Assembly (NCBI GenBank): GCA_963745955.1
Contig: CAVUZI010000006.1
Location: forward strand, 248,001-312,000
DNA length: 64,000 nucleotides
From: Bog-756 sp963745955
GTDB taxonomy: Bacteria > Actinomycetota > Acidimicrobiia > Acidimicrobiales > RAAP-2
Direction: 5' to 3'
In this document: piece by piece, positions 26,523 to 35,984 of the stretch
Layout: each line of letters opens with the position of its first letter
Position numbering within the stretch: position 1 is the stretch's first letter
Position numbers and translations under genes: made by a program
Notes under the pieces: model-generated
Seen by the model: only the letters and a program-made list of their open reading frames with translations
What the model was told of the DNA's origin: nothing
Database searches by the model: none

Positions 26523-27198
26523 ATGGACCAGCCGAGCGGGGTCGACTTCCACTTCGACATCATGTGCCCCTACGCCTACCAGACGTCACTGTGGATCCGT
26601 GAGGTACGCGACCTGGCCGGGATCGACGTGCGATGGCGCTTCTTCAGCCTCGAGGAGATCAATCGTGCCGAAGGGAAGAAGCACCCGTGGGAACGCGAGT
26701 GGTCGTACGGCTGGTCGATGATGCGGGTCGGTGCCCTCCTCCGCCGCCAGGGCATGGAGCTGCTCGACGACTGGTACCGGGCCGCGGGCAAGGCCCTCCA
26801 TGTCGACGGGCGCAAGCCCCACCGGCCCGAGGTGGCCGAGGAGCTGCTGGCCGAGCTCGGGCTCGACCCGGGGATCGTGCGTGCCGCCATCGACGACCCG
26901 ACCACGGGGGACGAGGTGCAAGCCGAGCACGAGACGGTGGTGTCCAAGGGCGGTTTCGGCGTCCCCACGCTCGTGTTCGACGACGGGCAGGCCCTGTTCG
27001 GTCCCGTCCTGGTCAACCCGCCCACCGGGCACGGACGCGGTGCGGCTGTGGGAGCTGGTCACGGGCTGGCTCGAATTCCCGAACCTCTACGAGCTGCAAC
27101 GCCCGAAGAGCGCCACCGACATCGATGCCATCGCCACCGCCTTTGCGCCCTACCTCGAGGCCCGCGACTGGGTCTCCGTCCAACGCCCGACCCCCTGA
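26523..27198 (+). CDS. DsbA-family (FrnE / HCCA-isomerase-like) protein, frameshifted near 27030
   Basis: About 224 residues. The N-terminal VDFHFDIMCPYAYQTSLWIR has the thioredoxin-fold start of the DsbA/2-hydroxychromene-2-carboxylate isomerase superfamily with a single Cys (MCPYA) rather than CxxC. SKGGFGVPTLVFDDGQALFG supplies the cis-Pro loop. The frame breaks after LVNPPTG: one surplus base, then TDAVRLWELVTGWLEFPNLY to the stop at 27198. With one Cys it is more likely a GSH/mycothiol-linked isomerase or FrnE-like reductase than a disulfide oxidase. Converges on the antiporter gene. Confidence 0.83.
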
Positions 27199-27222
27199 CC
27201 CCGGCTCCGGTACCCGACGGCC

Positions 27223-27240
27223 CGGTGCCGGCCGGCACCG
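27223..27240. terminator. Perfect 18-bp palindrome between convergent genes; possible bidirectional terminator
   Basis: CGGTGCCGGCCGGCACCG is a perfect palindrome lying between the convergent DsbA-like (ending 27198) and antiporter (ending 27268) genes. RNA from either strand would fold into a strong stem. There is no U tract, as is common for actinobacterial stem terminators. Confidence 0.45.
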
Positions 27241-27267
27241 CGGTGCGTCCCGCTACTCCGGCTCCGG

Positions 27268-28483
27268 CTACTCCGGCTCCGGCTCGGGCTCCGGCTCGGG
27301 CTCGGGCTCGGCGATCATGCCCGAGCGTCGCAGCAGACCGAGGCCGATGGCCGGGAACAGCATCACCGACAGCATCCCCGCGGCCACCAGTGCGGCCGCG
27401 TTGACCTGCAGCATGCGACCCTCGGCCAGGGCGATGCTGGTGATGACCACGATCAGCGGCAGTCCTGTGGCGGAGAACAACGCCATGGGAAGCCGCTGGA
27501 TGCGGGTCAGGACTCCGCGGTAGAGGAGATAGACGGGTACGCCCCGGGCCACCAGCATGAGGAGCAGGAACACCGGGACCCGCCACAGGGACCTCGGATG
27601 GTCGATGAAGACGTGCAGGTCGAACTGGATGCCGCTGACCACGAAGAAGATGGGGATGAGGAATCCGAATCCGATCGCCTCCAGTTTGGCCCGGATCGCC
27701 TCACTCTCCGAGCTGGCCGAGAAGAGGCGGACCACGATGCCGGCGGCAAATGCTCCGAGCAGCACATCGAGGCCGAGCGTCTCGGCCAGCAGCACCAGCA
27801 GCACGATGAACAGCAGCGACACCCGCACCGGCAATTGCGCGCTCGGACTCGAGGTGGCGGTTGAGCAGGGACACCAACCGGGGCGGTTGGGCCCTGGCCG
27901 CGGCGAGGACGGTGATCACCGCCACCGTGATGAAGGCCACCAACAGCAGCGAGGTGAGCAACGGCTCCTTCCTGGTGAGCAGGAGCGCCACGGCCACGAT
28001 CGGCCCGAACTCACCGACCGTGCCGATACCCGCGATGAACGAGCCGAACCTGGTACCCATCACGCCCGCGTCCCGCAGCATGGGCACCAGCGTGCCCAGG
28101 GCCGTGGTCGTGAGGGCCAGGCCCACCACCACGGTGTCGCGGGCCAGCCCCGCGGAGACCAGGGCGAAAGCGGCGCCGAGGCCGATGGCCAGCGACACCC
28201 CCCACCCGGCGGCGGCCAGTTCGAGGGGCCGGCCCCGGATCCTCTCCAGGTCGAGCTCGTAGCCGGCCAGGAAGATCAGGAAGGTCAGTCCGAGATCCGA
28301 CAGCCCGGTGACCACACTGTCGAGATGGGCCAGGTTGAGGACGTACGGGCCGATCAGGATGCCGAGGACGATCTGGATGACGATCTCGGGGATGGCCAGG
28401 CGACCGGTCAGCTCGGACAGGATGGGGGCCAGCACGGCGGCAAGGGCGATCAGCACCAGTGTCCCGACGGCGGCGGACGTCAC
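27268..28483 (-). CDS. Cation:proton antiporter (CPA2/KefB-like membrane domain), frameshifted near 27840
   Basis: About 405 residues with 11-12 hydrophobic segments. The N-terminal half contains IPEIVIQIVLGILIGPYVLN, GLTFLIFLAGYELDLERIRG and TTTALGTLVPMLRDAG. The C-terminal half contains VRVSLLFIVLLVLLAE, LDVLLGAFAAGIVVRLF, GFGFLIPIFFVVSGIQFDLH. One surplus G in cgagtccgagcg (minus) splits the gene; the repaired read is RHLESSAQLPVRVSLL. It exchanges monovalent cations for H+ across the membrane. No RCK/TrkA domain follows; instead the protein ends in alternating Glu-Pro. Divergent from the HDAC-like gene. Confidence 0.87.
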
Positions 28484-28586
28484 GCTCCCGCCCCCAACTG
28501 CCGTCCGGACATCGTCTTACATTAGGCGTCCACCCTGGGACAGGGCCGGAACGGTTGGAGCCCGACCGGTGGCTGGGGCAGACTCG

Positions 28587-29601
<1,015 letters not shown>

Positions 29602-29624
29602 CCGCGTCGGTTGGGCGAGCCCGG

Positions 29625-31484
29625 TCACCAGGTGTCGATACAGCTGCGCTTCTTGCCGTCCCGCTCGGCCGGCGGTGGTGCCGATCGCAGGGCCTCGACG
29701 ATCCTGCGCCGCGAGTCGACCGGATCGATCACGTCGTCGACCTCGAATGCGGTGGCCACGTTGAGCGCCTTCCCGTGCCGGTAGGCACCATCGACCATCT
29801 TCTGGAACAGGGCCTCCCGCTCCACGGGGTCGGCCACCGCATCGAGCTCCCGGCGGAACCCGAGCCGCACCGCCCCCTCGAGTCCCATCCCACCCAGCTC
29901 GCCGGTCGGCCAGGCCACCACGAAGATCGGGGAGCGGAAGCTCCCGCCGGCCATGGCCTGGGCCCCGAGTCCGTACCCCTTGCGGAGGACGATGGTGAAG
30001 AACGGGACACTGAGACTGGCCCCGATCACGAAGAGCCGGCCGAAGTGCCTGACCTGCGCGGTCTGCTCGGCCTCGGGTCCCACCATGAACCCCGGGGTGT
30101 CGCACAGGAAGAGGACGGGGATCTCGTGGGCGTCGCAGAGCTGGAGGAACCGGGCGGCCTTGTCCGCCCCGTCCCGGTCGATGGCCCCACCGAGGTGGCC
30201 GGGGTTGTTGGCCACCACTCCGACGGGCCGGCCTTCGATCCTGACCAGTGCCGTCACCATGCCCAGGCCGAACCCGGATCGGATCTCCAACACCGATCCG
30301 GTATCGGCCAGGACGGAGATGACCCTCGAGATGTCATAGGACCGAAGACGATTCTCGGGCACGCACGTGCGCAGGAGGCGCTGATCGGCACACGACCACT
30401 GTTCGTCGGGGCCCTGGAAGTAGGAGAGGTACTGCTTGGCCACCCGCACCGCGTCGGCGTCGTCCTCGGCCACCAGGTCCACCACGCCGTTGGCGGTCTG
30501 GACGTCGAGCGGGCCGACCTCCTCCGGCCGATAGGTACCCAGGCCTCCGCCTTCGATCATGGCCGGACCGCCCATGCCGATCGAGGTGCCGCCGGTGGCG
30601 ATGATGACGTCACAACAGCCGAGCAGCGCGGCATTGCCGGCGAAGCACCATCCGGAGGCGATGCCGACCATCGGGACCAGACCGCTCAGCGCGCCGAACT
30701 TGGCGAAGGCGGTGGTGTCGAGTCCGGTGATCACCGCGTAGTCCGTGTCGCCCGGTCGGCCGCCTCCGCCCTCGGCGAAGAGAACGACGGGGAGCCGCAA
30801 CCGTTCGATGAGCTCGAAGACGCGGTCCTTCTTGCGATGGTTCTGCTGGCCCTGGGTTCCGGCCAGCACCGTGTAGTCGTAGGAGAGGACTGCGCACGAT
30901 GACGGCCGCCCTGCGAACCGGTCCCCGTTGACCCGCCCGATCCCGGCCACGAGGCCGTCGGCCGGGGTCCGTTCGATGAGCTCCTGTTCGGGTCGCCGAC
31001 CCCGCTGGGCGGCGATGGCCAACGACCCGTATTCGGTGAAGCTTCCGGGGTCGCAGAGGTCGTCGATGTTCTCGCGGGCGGTGCGCCTGCCCCGGGCATG
31101 GCGACGGGCCACGACGTCGGGGCGACCGCTGTCGAGGACCGCGGCCTGGCGGCGGTGGAGCTCGGCCAGGTCGGGGCGGATGGTCTCGAGGTCGACGGCG
31201 GTGGGGGCGTCGGGCGTCGGACCGGGCATGCGGGCCGACTCGATGACGCAGAGCGGTGTGCCGGCCGTCACCGGTGCACCCGGCACGACGTCAAGGGAGA
31301 CGACGGTTCCCCCGGCCGGTGCTCCCACCTCGTGCTCCATCTTCATGGATTCGAGGATCACCACCGGGGCGCCCTTGGCCACCGTCTCCCCGACGGCCAC
31401 GGGTGTGCCGACCACCATCCCTTGGAGGGGGGAACGGATGACGATCTTCGAGCCGGGGACCGTGTCGCCGTCTCCGTCGGTCAC
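29625..31484 (-). CDS. Acyl-CoA carboxylase: N-terminal biotinyl domain fused to carboxyltransferase
   Basis: 619 residues in a clean frame. Residues ~8-80 are a biotinyl domain with the biotin Lys in ILESMKMEHEVGAP. After a linker, residues ~95-619 form the two-lobed carboxyltransferase: RRHARGRRTARENIDDLCDP, VLFAEGGGGRPGDTDYAVIT, GSGWCFAG-like IASGWCFAGNAALLGCCDVI, GGPAMIEGGGLGTYRPEEVG, then LCDTPGFMVGPEAEQT, RKGYGLGAQAMAGGSF and WPTGELGGMGLEGAVRLG. It moves CO2 from its own biotin to an acyl-CoA; a biotin carboxylase must come from elsewhere. GTG start 5 nt after the aldo/keto reductase stop. Confidence 0.9.
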   Translation of the reverse strand: MTDGDGDTVPGSKIVIRSPLQGMVVGTPVAVGETVAKGAPVVILESMKMEHEVGAPAGGTVVSLDVVPGAPVTAGTPLCVIESARMPGPTPDAPTAVDLETIRPDLAELHRRQAAVLDSGRPDVVARRHARGRRTARENIDDLCDPGSFTEYGSLAIAAQRGRRPEQELIERTPADGLVAGIGRVNGDRFAGRPSSCAVLSYDYTVLAGTQGQQNHRKKDRVFELIERLRLPVVLFAEGGGGRPGDTDYAVITGLDTTAFAKFGALSGLVPMVGIASGWCFAGNAALLGCCDVIIATGGTSIGMGGPAMIEGGGLGTYRPEEVGPLDVQTANGVVDLVAEDDADAVRVAKQYLSYFQGPDEQWSCADQRLLRTCVPENRLRSYDISRVISVLADTGSVLEIRSGFGLGMVTALVRIEGRPVGVVANNPGHLGGAIDRDGADKAARFLQLCDAHEIPVLFLCDTPGFMVGPEAEQTAQVRHFGRLFVIGASLSVPFFTIVLRKGYGLGAQAMAGGSFRSPIFVVAWPTGELGGMGLEGAVRLGFRRELDAVADPVEREALFQKMVDGAYRHGKALNVATAFEVDDVIDPVDSRRRIVEALRSAPPPAERDGKKRSCIDTW

Positions 31485-31489
31485 GTCGG

Positions 31490-32350
31490 TCAGGCGGCGG
31501 GCATCGGGAAGATGCTCGGTTCGTGCGATACCGACGCCACGGCCGCCTCTCGCTCGACCGGATCCATCGGCGCATAGGCCTCCGCCGCGCCCAGCGCCGT
31601 TCGCAGCACATCGAGGTCCCCCGGAGTGCAGAAGGCATGGACCCCGGGGGTCGACAGCGCGAAGCCCACCCCACGGGTCACATCGTGGGCGGTCGTGTAG
31701 GGCTCGTACCAGGTGCCGGCAGTCCGGGCCCGACCGGCCCAGGGCCGGGCCGCGGCCGCCTTGATGGCCATGACGCCCACATCGTGTTCGGCGGCATGGG
31801 CGAGCAGCGCCTCGGCGTCGTGCCGGTAGTCGGGATCCGACCACAACTGCGGATTGACGGGGAACATGACCGTGTCGAGGTCGTACCGGCGCAGCGCTTC
31901 GAGATGCGCGGCCGGCGCCGTCAGGTTGTGGCCGGTGATGCCCACCCAGCGGCACAGGCCTTCGTCCCTGGCGGCCAGGATGGCCTCGACGGCACCGGAC
32001 CGGGCATCGAGCTCCTCCACATCGGTGACCGCATGGAGCTGGTAGAGATCGAATCGGTCGCAGTTGAGCAGCCGCAGCGACTCCTCGAGCTGGGCCCTGA
32101 CCCCCTCACGATTGTGGCGGAGCGTCTTGCAGGCCACGAAGAGCCGGTCCCGCACCGCGGGGATCGACGGTCCCAGCAGCTCCTGGGCCCGGCCGTACTG
32201 GGGCGCCACGTCGAGGTGGTTGACCCCGGCGGCCAACGCCTGGTCGAAGGCCGCTGCGGTGGCCTCGGGATCCGAATCCCAAAACGCGGCCCCTCCGAGG
32301 ACGGCCACCGACGAGCGGTGTCCGGTCCGGCCCAATCGTCGAACTTCCAC
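31490..32350 (-). CDS. Aldo/keto reductase family protein
   Basis: 286 residues, GTG start at 32350. AKR tetrad candidates: Asp and Tyr in VNHLDVAPQYGRAQELLG, Lys in LFVACKTLRHNREG, His in DLYQLHAVTDVEEL; WVGITGHNLTAPAAHLEALR and VGVMAIKAAAARPWAGR follow. It lacks the usual C-terminal cofactor-binding loop (it ends VSHEPSIFPMPAA), as in the short AKR group encoded beside carboxylases and iron-sulfur oxidoreductases. NAD(P)H-linked reduction is presumed. Placed directly before the biotinyl-carboxyltransferase gene, with probable coupling. Confidence 0.87.
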   Translation of the reverse strand: MEVRRLGRTGHRSSVAVLGGAAFWDSDPEATAAAFDQALAAGVNHLDVAPQYGRAQELLGPSIPAVRDRLFVACKTLRHNREGVRAQLEESLRLLNCDRFDLYQLHAVTDVEELDARSGAVEAILAARDEGLCRWVGITGHNLTAPAAHLEALRRYDLDTVMFPVNPQLWSDPDYRHDAEALLAHAAEHDVGVMAIKAAAARPWAGRARTAGTWYEPYTTAHDVTRGVGFALSTPGVHAFCTPGDLDVLRTALGAAEAYAPMDPVEREAAVASVSHEPSIFPMPAA

Positions 32351-32417
32351 GTCTGCACCGTAGTGCGGCCGCTGCGGGCGTGCGGGCCCGGGTGGTGCCG
32401 ATGCCGGTGCCGGGAGG

Positions 32418-32873
32418 TCAGTCCCCGGCGACAGCCTTTCGGGCCGCTTCCCACTCCCCCACCATGGCGCCGAACTTCATGGGGTTGTAGATGTCCTCCT
32501 CGTAGGACCACCGACCATCCCCGGCGTACTTGAGGAGGGTGAAGTTGTACTCCTGGTGGATGGAGCCGTCCCCGGGATCCTTCATCCGGTTCCAGACCTG
32601 GCACACCACCCACCCGCGCCCCTCGTCGATGATGTACCACTCGATGGGGAATTCGGGCATATCCCGGCCCGGGTAATCGGCCATGCAGGCGCTGATCCAC
32701 TCATGGATGGCCTTCCGCCCGTGGAACGTCCCGAAGTGATGCTCGATGTAGGTGGCATCGTCGGTGAACTGGTCCGCCCATGCCGTCCAGTCGCCACTCC
32801 GGCCGGCGTCGGCCGCCTTCCGCTGGTACTCGGCGAATGCGCGCTCGATCTCTGCTCTGCTCCACTGTCCCAT
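32418..32873 (-). CDS. Nuclear transport factor 2-like (SnoaL-like) protein
   Basis: 151 residues from the ATG at 32873, with aaggag 9 nt upstream. NTF2 fold: RAEIERAFAEYQRKAADAGR, WADQFTDDATYIEHHFGTFH, GRKAIHEWISACMADYPGRD, WYIIDEGRGWVVCQVWNRMK, QEYNFTLLKYAGDGRWSYEE. The pattern D-A-T-Y-I-E-H-H-F-G is common in actinobacterial SnoaL_2 proteins near sterol and lipid catabolic genes, where they act as isomerases, hydrolases or ligand binders. No definite catalytic assignment. Followed after 67 bp by the aldo/keto reductase gene in the same direction. Confidence 0.88.
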   Translation of the reverse strand: MGQWSRAEIERAFAEYQRKAADAGRSGDWTAWADQFTDDATYIEHHFGTFHGRKAIHEWISACMADYPGRDMPEFPIEWYIIDEGRGWVVCQVWNRMKDPGDGSIHQEYNFTLLKYAGDGRWSYEEDIYNPMKFGAMVGEWEAARKAVAGD

Positions 32874-32936
32874 GTCCACGGCTCCTTGCCGGCCCCGGTG
32901 GGCCGGCGATCAGTGTGGGGCGCCGCCGGGCCCGGG

Positions 32937-33755
32937 TCAACACCACGGCTGGTTGGGACGGGCCCGGAGACGCGGCACCACCTCCGCTCCCAACCTGGAG
33001 ATCTGCTCCCTGACCTCCTGTGGAGGCATGCCCGGGAGGTGGATCCTGAGATTGAGGGCGTCCGCGCCCGACTCACGTACCGCCCGGTCGAGCTGCTCGG
33101 CCAGGTCGGCGGGGTCATCGGCGGCAACCGTCTGGTCGCCCCCGAACCCGGGGCCGGCACCGGCGTAGCTGTCGTACACCCGCCGTTGGGCCTCGACCAG
33201 ATCGTTCCGCACGTCTCCCAACCAGGCCCGCCGGATCAGCACTTTGGTCCCGGTACCCCCGGCGCCGTCGTACTCGGCCGTGAGGCGGGCCAGACGGGAC
33301 GGAGGCGACATCCCTTCCATGAGGATGCCGGCGCCGCACCGGGCCGCCCGCCGTGCCGCAGCCGGGGACACGGCTGCGCTCAGCACCGGAACGGGTCTCG
33401 TGGCACACGTCCGCAGCGCCGGGTCGCCCTGCAACTGGCGCAGATCCCGGCCCCGCAGCATGTCGACGATGCGAGGCAGTTGGGACCGGAACACATCCAC
33501 GGCCGTTCCGGCAGGCAGGTCCATGGCCTCGAAGTCGAGCGGGAGGGCTCCGGCGGCGACACCCAGCCCGACCCGACCCGGATGCCGGGCGGCCAGCCAG
33601 GCCGCCTCCTCGGCCACCAGGGCGGTGGGGCGAAGCGGAAGCAGCAGCGGGCAGGCTGCGGCCCAACCCGTCGGGCACCGGTCCAGGATGAAGCCGGCCA
33701 TCTGCAGCGGGTTCGGAAGGTACCCCGGGAATCCTCCGTGATGCTCGCTGGTCAT
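32937..33755 (-). CDS. LLM-class (luciferase-like, F420-type) oxidoreductase lacking a normal N-terminus
   Basis: 272 residues from the ATG at 33755. The body begins abruptly at the motif SEHHGGFPGYLPNPLQMAGF, which in LLM flavin/F420 oxidoreductases sits about 35-45 residues in; the first beta strand and helix are missing. It continues LPLRPTALVAEEAAWLAARH, GRVGLGVAAGALPLDFEAMD, LRTCATRPVPVLSAAVSPAA, ARCGAGILMEGMS and DALNLRIHLPGMPPQEVREQ. A start at ATG 33848 adds 31 residues without family resemblance. The gene may be truncated, or an indel may hide its 5' end. Divergent from the transglutaminase-like gene. Confidence 0.7.
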   Translation of the reverse strand: MTSEHHGGFPGYLPNPLQMAGFILDRCPTGWAAACPLLLPLRPTALVAEEAAWLAARHPGRVGLGVAAGALPLDFEAMDLPAGTAVDVFRSQLPRIVDMLRGRDLRQLQGDPALRTCATRPVPVLSAAVSPAAARRAARCGAGILMEGMSPPSRLARLTAEYDGAGGTGTKVLIRRAWLGDVRNDLVEAQRRVYDSYAGAGPGFGGDQTVAADDPADLAEQLDRAVRESGADALNLRIHLPGMPPQEVREQISRLGAEVVPRLRARPNQPWC

Positions 33756-33904
33756 CACGCCCCGGGTGGATGGCCGCGACCACCAGCACTGACCGCTCCC
33801 GTCACGGGAAGACCATACGGCACCGGGCCCGAGGTGGACGTCCGGCATGCAGCCGATGCCGGCCCGGCCGCGTCCCGACACCGGCCGCGGATATGGGACA
33901 GTGC

Positions 33905-34819
33905 ATGATGAGCGAGTTCGCCGGGCCCCATGGCGGAACCCCGGCGGCCACCGCAGCGGGGGTACGGGTCCTCTCCTCCGATCTCACCTTCGAGGTCGTG
34001 GAGCCGAGCGAAGTGGTCCTCCAGGTCATGGCGTCGGCCTCGGCCGGTCGGGTCCGCGCCGAGCGGTTCGAGGTCAGGGTCGACGGCGAGCCGTCCCCGG
34101 CGCCGGTCGAGCTGGCCGGAGCCCACGGGGCCAGGGTGCAGGTCTTCCACTGCCCGGCCGGGTCGATGACGGTCAGCTATCGGTCCGAGCTCGACGGGGT
34201 CGCCCTCCCGGCGGGCCGGAACCCCGGACGAGCCGCGACCACGCCGGAGAGCGCTCGGTGGGAGCAGGACGCTGATCTCTTGCGCCTCGTCTACCTGCGC
34301 TCGAGCCGCTACTGCCCCTCGGACCACCTCGTCGGGTTCGCGGTGGCGGAATTCGGGACAGCCTCGACGGTGCGGGATCGTGTCGAGGCCATCACGAACT
34401 GGATCCGCGGCAGGGTCGGCTACGTGGCCGGGTCGAGCTCGGTGCACGACTCGGCAGAGGACACACTGCTCACGGGCATGGGGACCTGTCGCGACTTCGC
34501 CCACCTGGGGGTGGCACTCTGCCGGGCCGTCGGCATACCGGCGCGCTTCGCAGCCGTCTATGCCCCCGGGCTCTCCCCCATGGATTTCCATGCCGTGTTC
34601 GAAGCCCTGGACCCGGACGGTCGGTGGTACGCCTACGATGCCACCGATCTGGCCCCTCGCCAGTCGATGGTGCGCATCGTCACCGGGCGCGATGCCGCCG
34701 ACGCCGCGTTCGCCTCCATCAACACCGGCATCGCAACCCTCGGCTGCGTCGCGGTCACGGCAACCACGGGCGGGGACCTCCCGGTGGACGACCCGTCGCT
34801 TCAGGTCGAGCTGGCCTAG
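33905..34819 (+). CDS. Transglutaminase-like (cysteine-protease fold) protein
   Basis: 304 residues starting at tandem ATG codons (33905/33908). Residues 1 to about 85 form a beta domain (VRVLSSDLTFEVVEPSEVVL, HCPAGSMTVSYRSELDGVAL) typical of bacterial transglutaminase_N. The catalytic core follows: AITNWIRGRVGYVAGSSSVH, Cys in TGMGTCRDFAHLGVALCRAV, His in GLSPMDFHAVFEALDPDGRW and Asp in YAYDATDLAPRQSMVRI. Such proteins are peptidases or amide-cleaving enzymes, often in actinobacterial clusters with circularly permuted ATP-grasp proteins; none is adjacent here. No signal peptide, so probably cytosolic. Confidence 0.9.
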   Translation: MMSEFAGPHGGTPAATAAGVRVLSSDLTFEVVEPSEVVLQVMASASAGRVRAERFEVRVDGEPSPAPVELAGAHGARVQVFHCPAGSMTVSYRSELDGVALPAGRNPGRAATTPESARWEQDADLLRLVYLRSSRYCPSDHLVGFAVAEFGTASTVRDRVEAITNWIRGRVGYVAGSSSVHDSAEDTLLTGMGTCRDFAHLGVALCRAVGIPARFAAVYAPGLSPMDFHAVFEALDPDGRWYAYDATDLAPRQSMVRIVTGRDAADAAFASINTGIATLGCVAVTATTGGDLPVDDPSLQVELA

Positions 34820-35006
34820 CAGACTCGGGCCCGTCGGACGGCCATGGCCCGACGGTTGGGGTGTTGCCTTCGCTGCGCCCGTGTTGTGTACGTTCTGGGC
34901 ATGGCTTCGACGGTCGAGCACGGGCCATCCGATCCACCACCGGGGCACGCGCCACCCGCCCGGTCCGGCGCCCGACACCCATGCACCCGGTAGCGGGGGC
35001 GGAACC

Positions 35007-35921
35007 GTGAGCACCCCACGCTCGAACTCGGTCCGGACCATGGTCGCGGGCCGTGAGCTCACGCTGTCCAATCTCGACAAGGTCATGTACCCGGGGTCCG
35101 GGTTCACCAAGGGACAGTTGATCGAGTACTACTCCCTCATCGCCCCGGTGATGCTCCCCCACCTGAAGGACCGTCCGCTGACCATGAAGCGGTACCCCGA
35201 CGGCGTCGAGGGACAGTCGTTCTTCGAGAAGCACGTACCGAGGCATGCCCCCGACTGGCTCCGGCACGTCTCGGTTCCGACCTCGGACAGTGGGACGGCC
35301 GTCGACTACACCGTGATCTGCGACCTACCCGACCTCGTCTGGGCGGCCAACCTGGCCACCATCGAGTTCCATGTGCCGCTCTGGCGGATCGGACGGAGGC
35401 GCAAGCTTCCCGCCCCCCCGGATCAGATGGTCTTCGATCTCGACCCGGGAGAAGGTGCGACCATCGTCGAATGCTGCCAGGTGGCCGGGGCCATCGCCGA
35501 GCTGCTCGAGACCCGGAACCTCAAGTCCTACGCCAAGACGAGCGGGTCGAAGGGCCTCCAGCTCTACGTGCCGGTCGGCAACCGCTCGACGTGGGAGAGG
35601 GTTCGTCGGGACGCTCGGCAGATCGCCACCGTATTGGAACGGGACCGACCCGACCTGGTCGTGTCCAACATGCGCAAGAGCCTGCGTGGCCACAAGGTGC
35701 TCATCGACTGGAGCCAGAACCACCCGGCCAAGACGACCGTTGCCGTCTACTCGCTGCGGGCGCGCCCGGATCCGACGGTGTCGACCCCGGTCACCTGGGA
35801 GGAGGTCGGCCGGTGCGCGGCCGAGGCCGACGCCGGCCTGCTCCGCTTCACCGCGGCCGACGTCCTCGGTCGGGTGGAGGAGCTCGGCGACCTCTTCGCA
35901 CCGCTCGGCCCGGAGGCGTGA
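35007..35921 (+). CDS. LigD-type polymerase/primase domain protein (NHEJ PolDom), stand-alone
   Basis: 304 residues from the GTG at 35007; an ATG 33 nt later (MVAGRELTLSNLDKVMYPGS) is also possible. Archaeo-eukaryotic primase fold of the LigD polymerase domain: LIEYYSLIAPVMLPHLKDRP, MKRYPDGVEGQSFFEKHVPR, DLVWAANLATIEFHVPLWRI, metal-binding MVFDLDPGEGATIVE (DxD), AKTSGSKGLQLYVPVG, SNMRKSLRGHKVLIDWSQNH and KTTVAVYSLRARP. It adds nucleotides at double-strand-break ends. Neither ligase nor nuclease domain is attached, and no Ku gene is in the window. Convergent with the ferritin-like gene. Confidence 0.94.
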   Translation: MSTPRSNSVRTMVAGRELTLSNLDKVMYPGSGFTKGQLIEYYSLIAPVMLPHLKDRPLTMKRYPDGVEGQSFFEKHVPRHAPDWLRHVSVPTSDSGTAVDYTVICDLPDLVWAANLATIEFHVPLWRIGRRRKLPAPPDQMVFDLDPGEGATIVECCQVAGAIAELLETRNLKSYAKTSGSKGLQLYVPVGNRSTWERVRRDARQIATVLERDRPDLVVSNMRKSLRGHKVLIDWSQNHPAKTTVAVYSLRARPDPTVSTPVTWEEVGRCAAEADAGLLRFTAADVLGRVEELGDLFAPLGPEA

Positions 35922-35926
35922 CCTTC

Positions 35927-35948
35927 GGACCGACCGGCGACCCGGTCC
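35927..35948. terminator. Weak hairpin between convergent genes
   Basis: GGACCG (35927-35932) can pair with CGGTCC (35943-35948) around a 10-nt loop, between the convergent LigD-Pol and ferritin-like genes. The short stem and absence of a U tract make this a low-confidence bidirectional terminator. Confidence 0.3.
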
Positions 35949-35984
35949 GGGTCCATCGCCCTTCGGGGTAAAAGTCTCCGGCCT

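Noticed and set aside
33756..35110. Minus-strand open frame opposite the transglutaminase-like gene
   Set aside because: The plus strand has the Cys-His-Asp triad; the minus frame reads as low-complexity.
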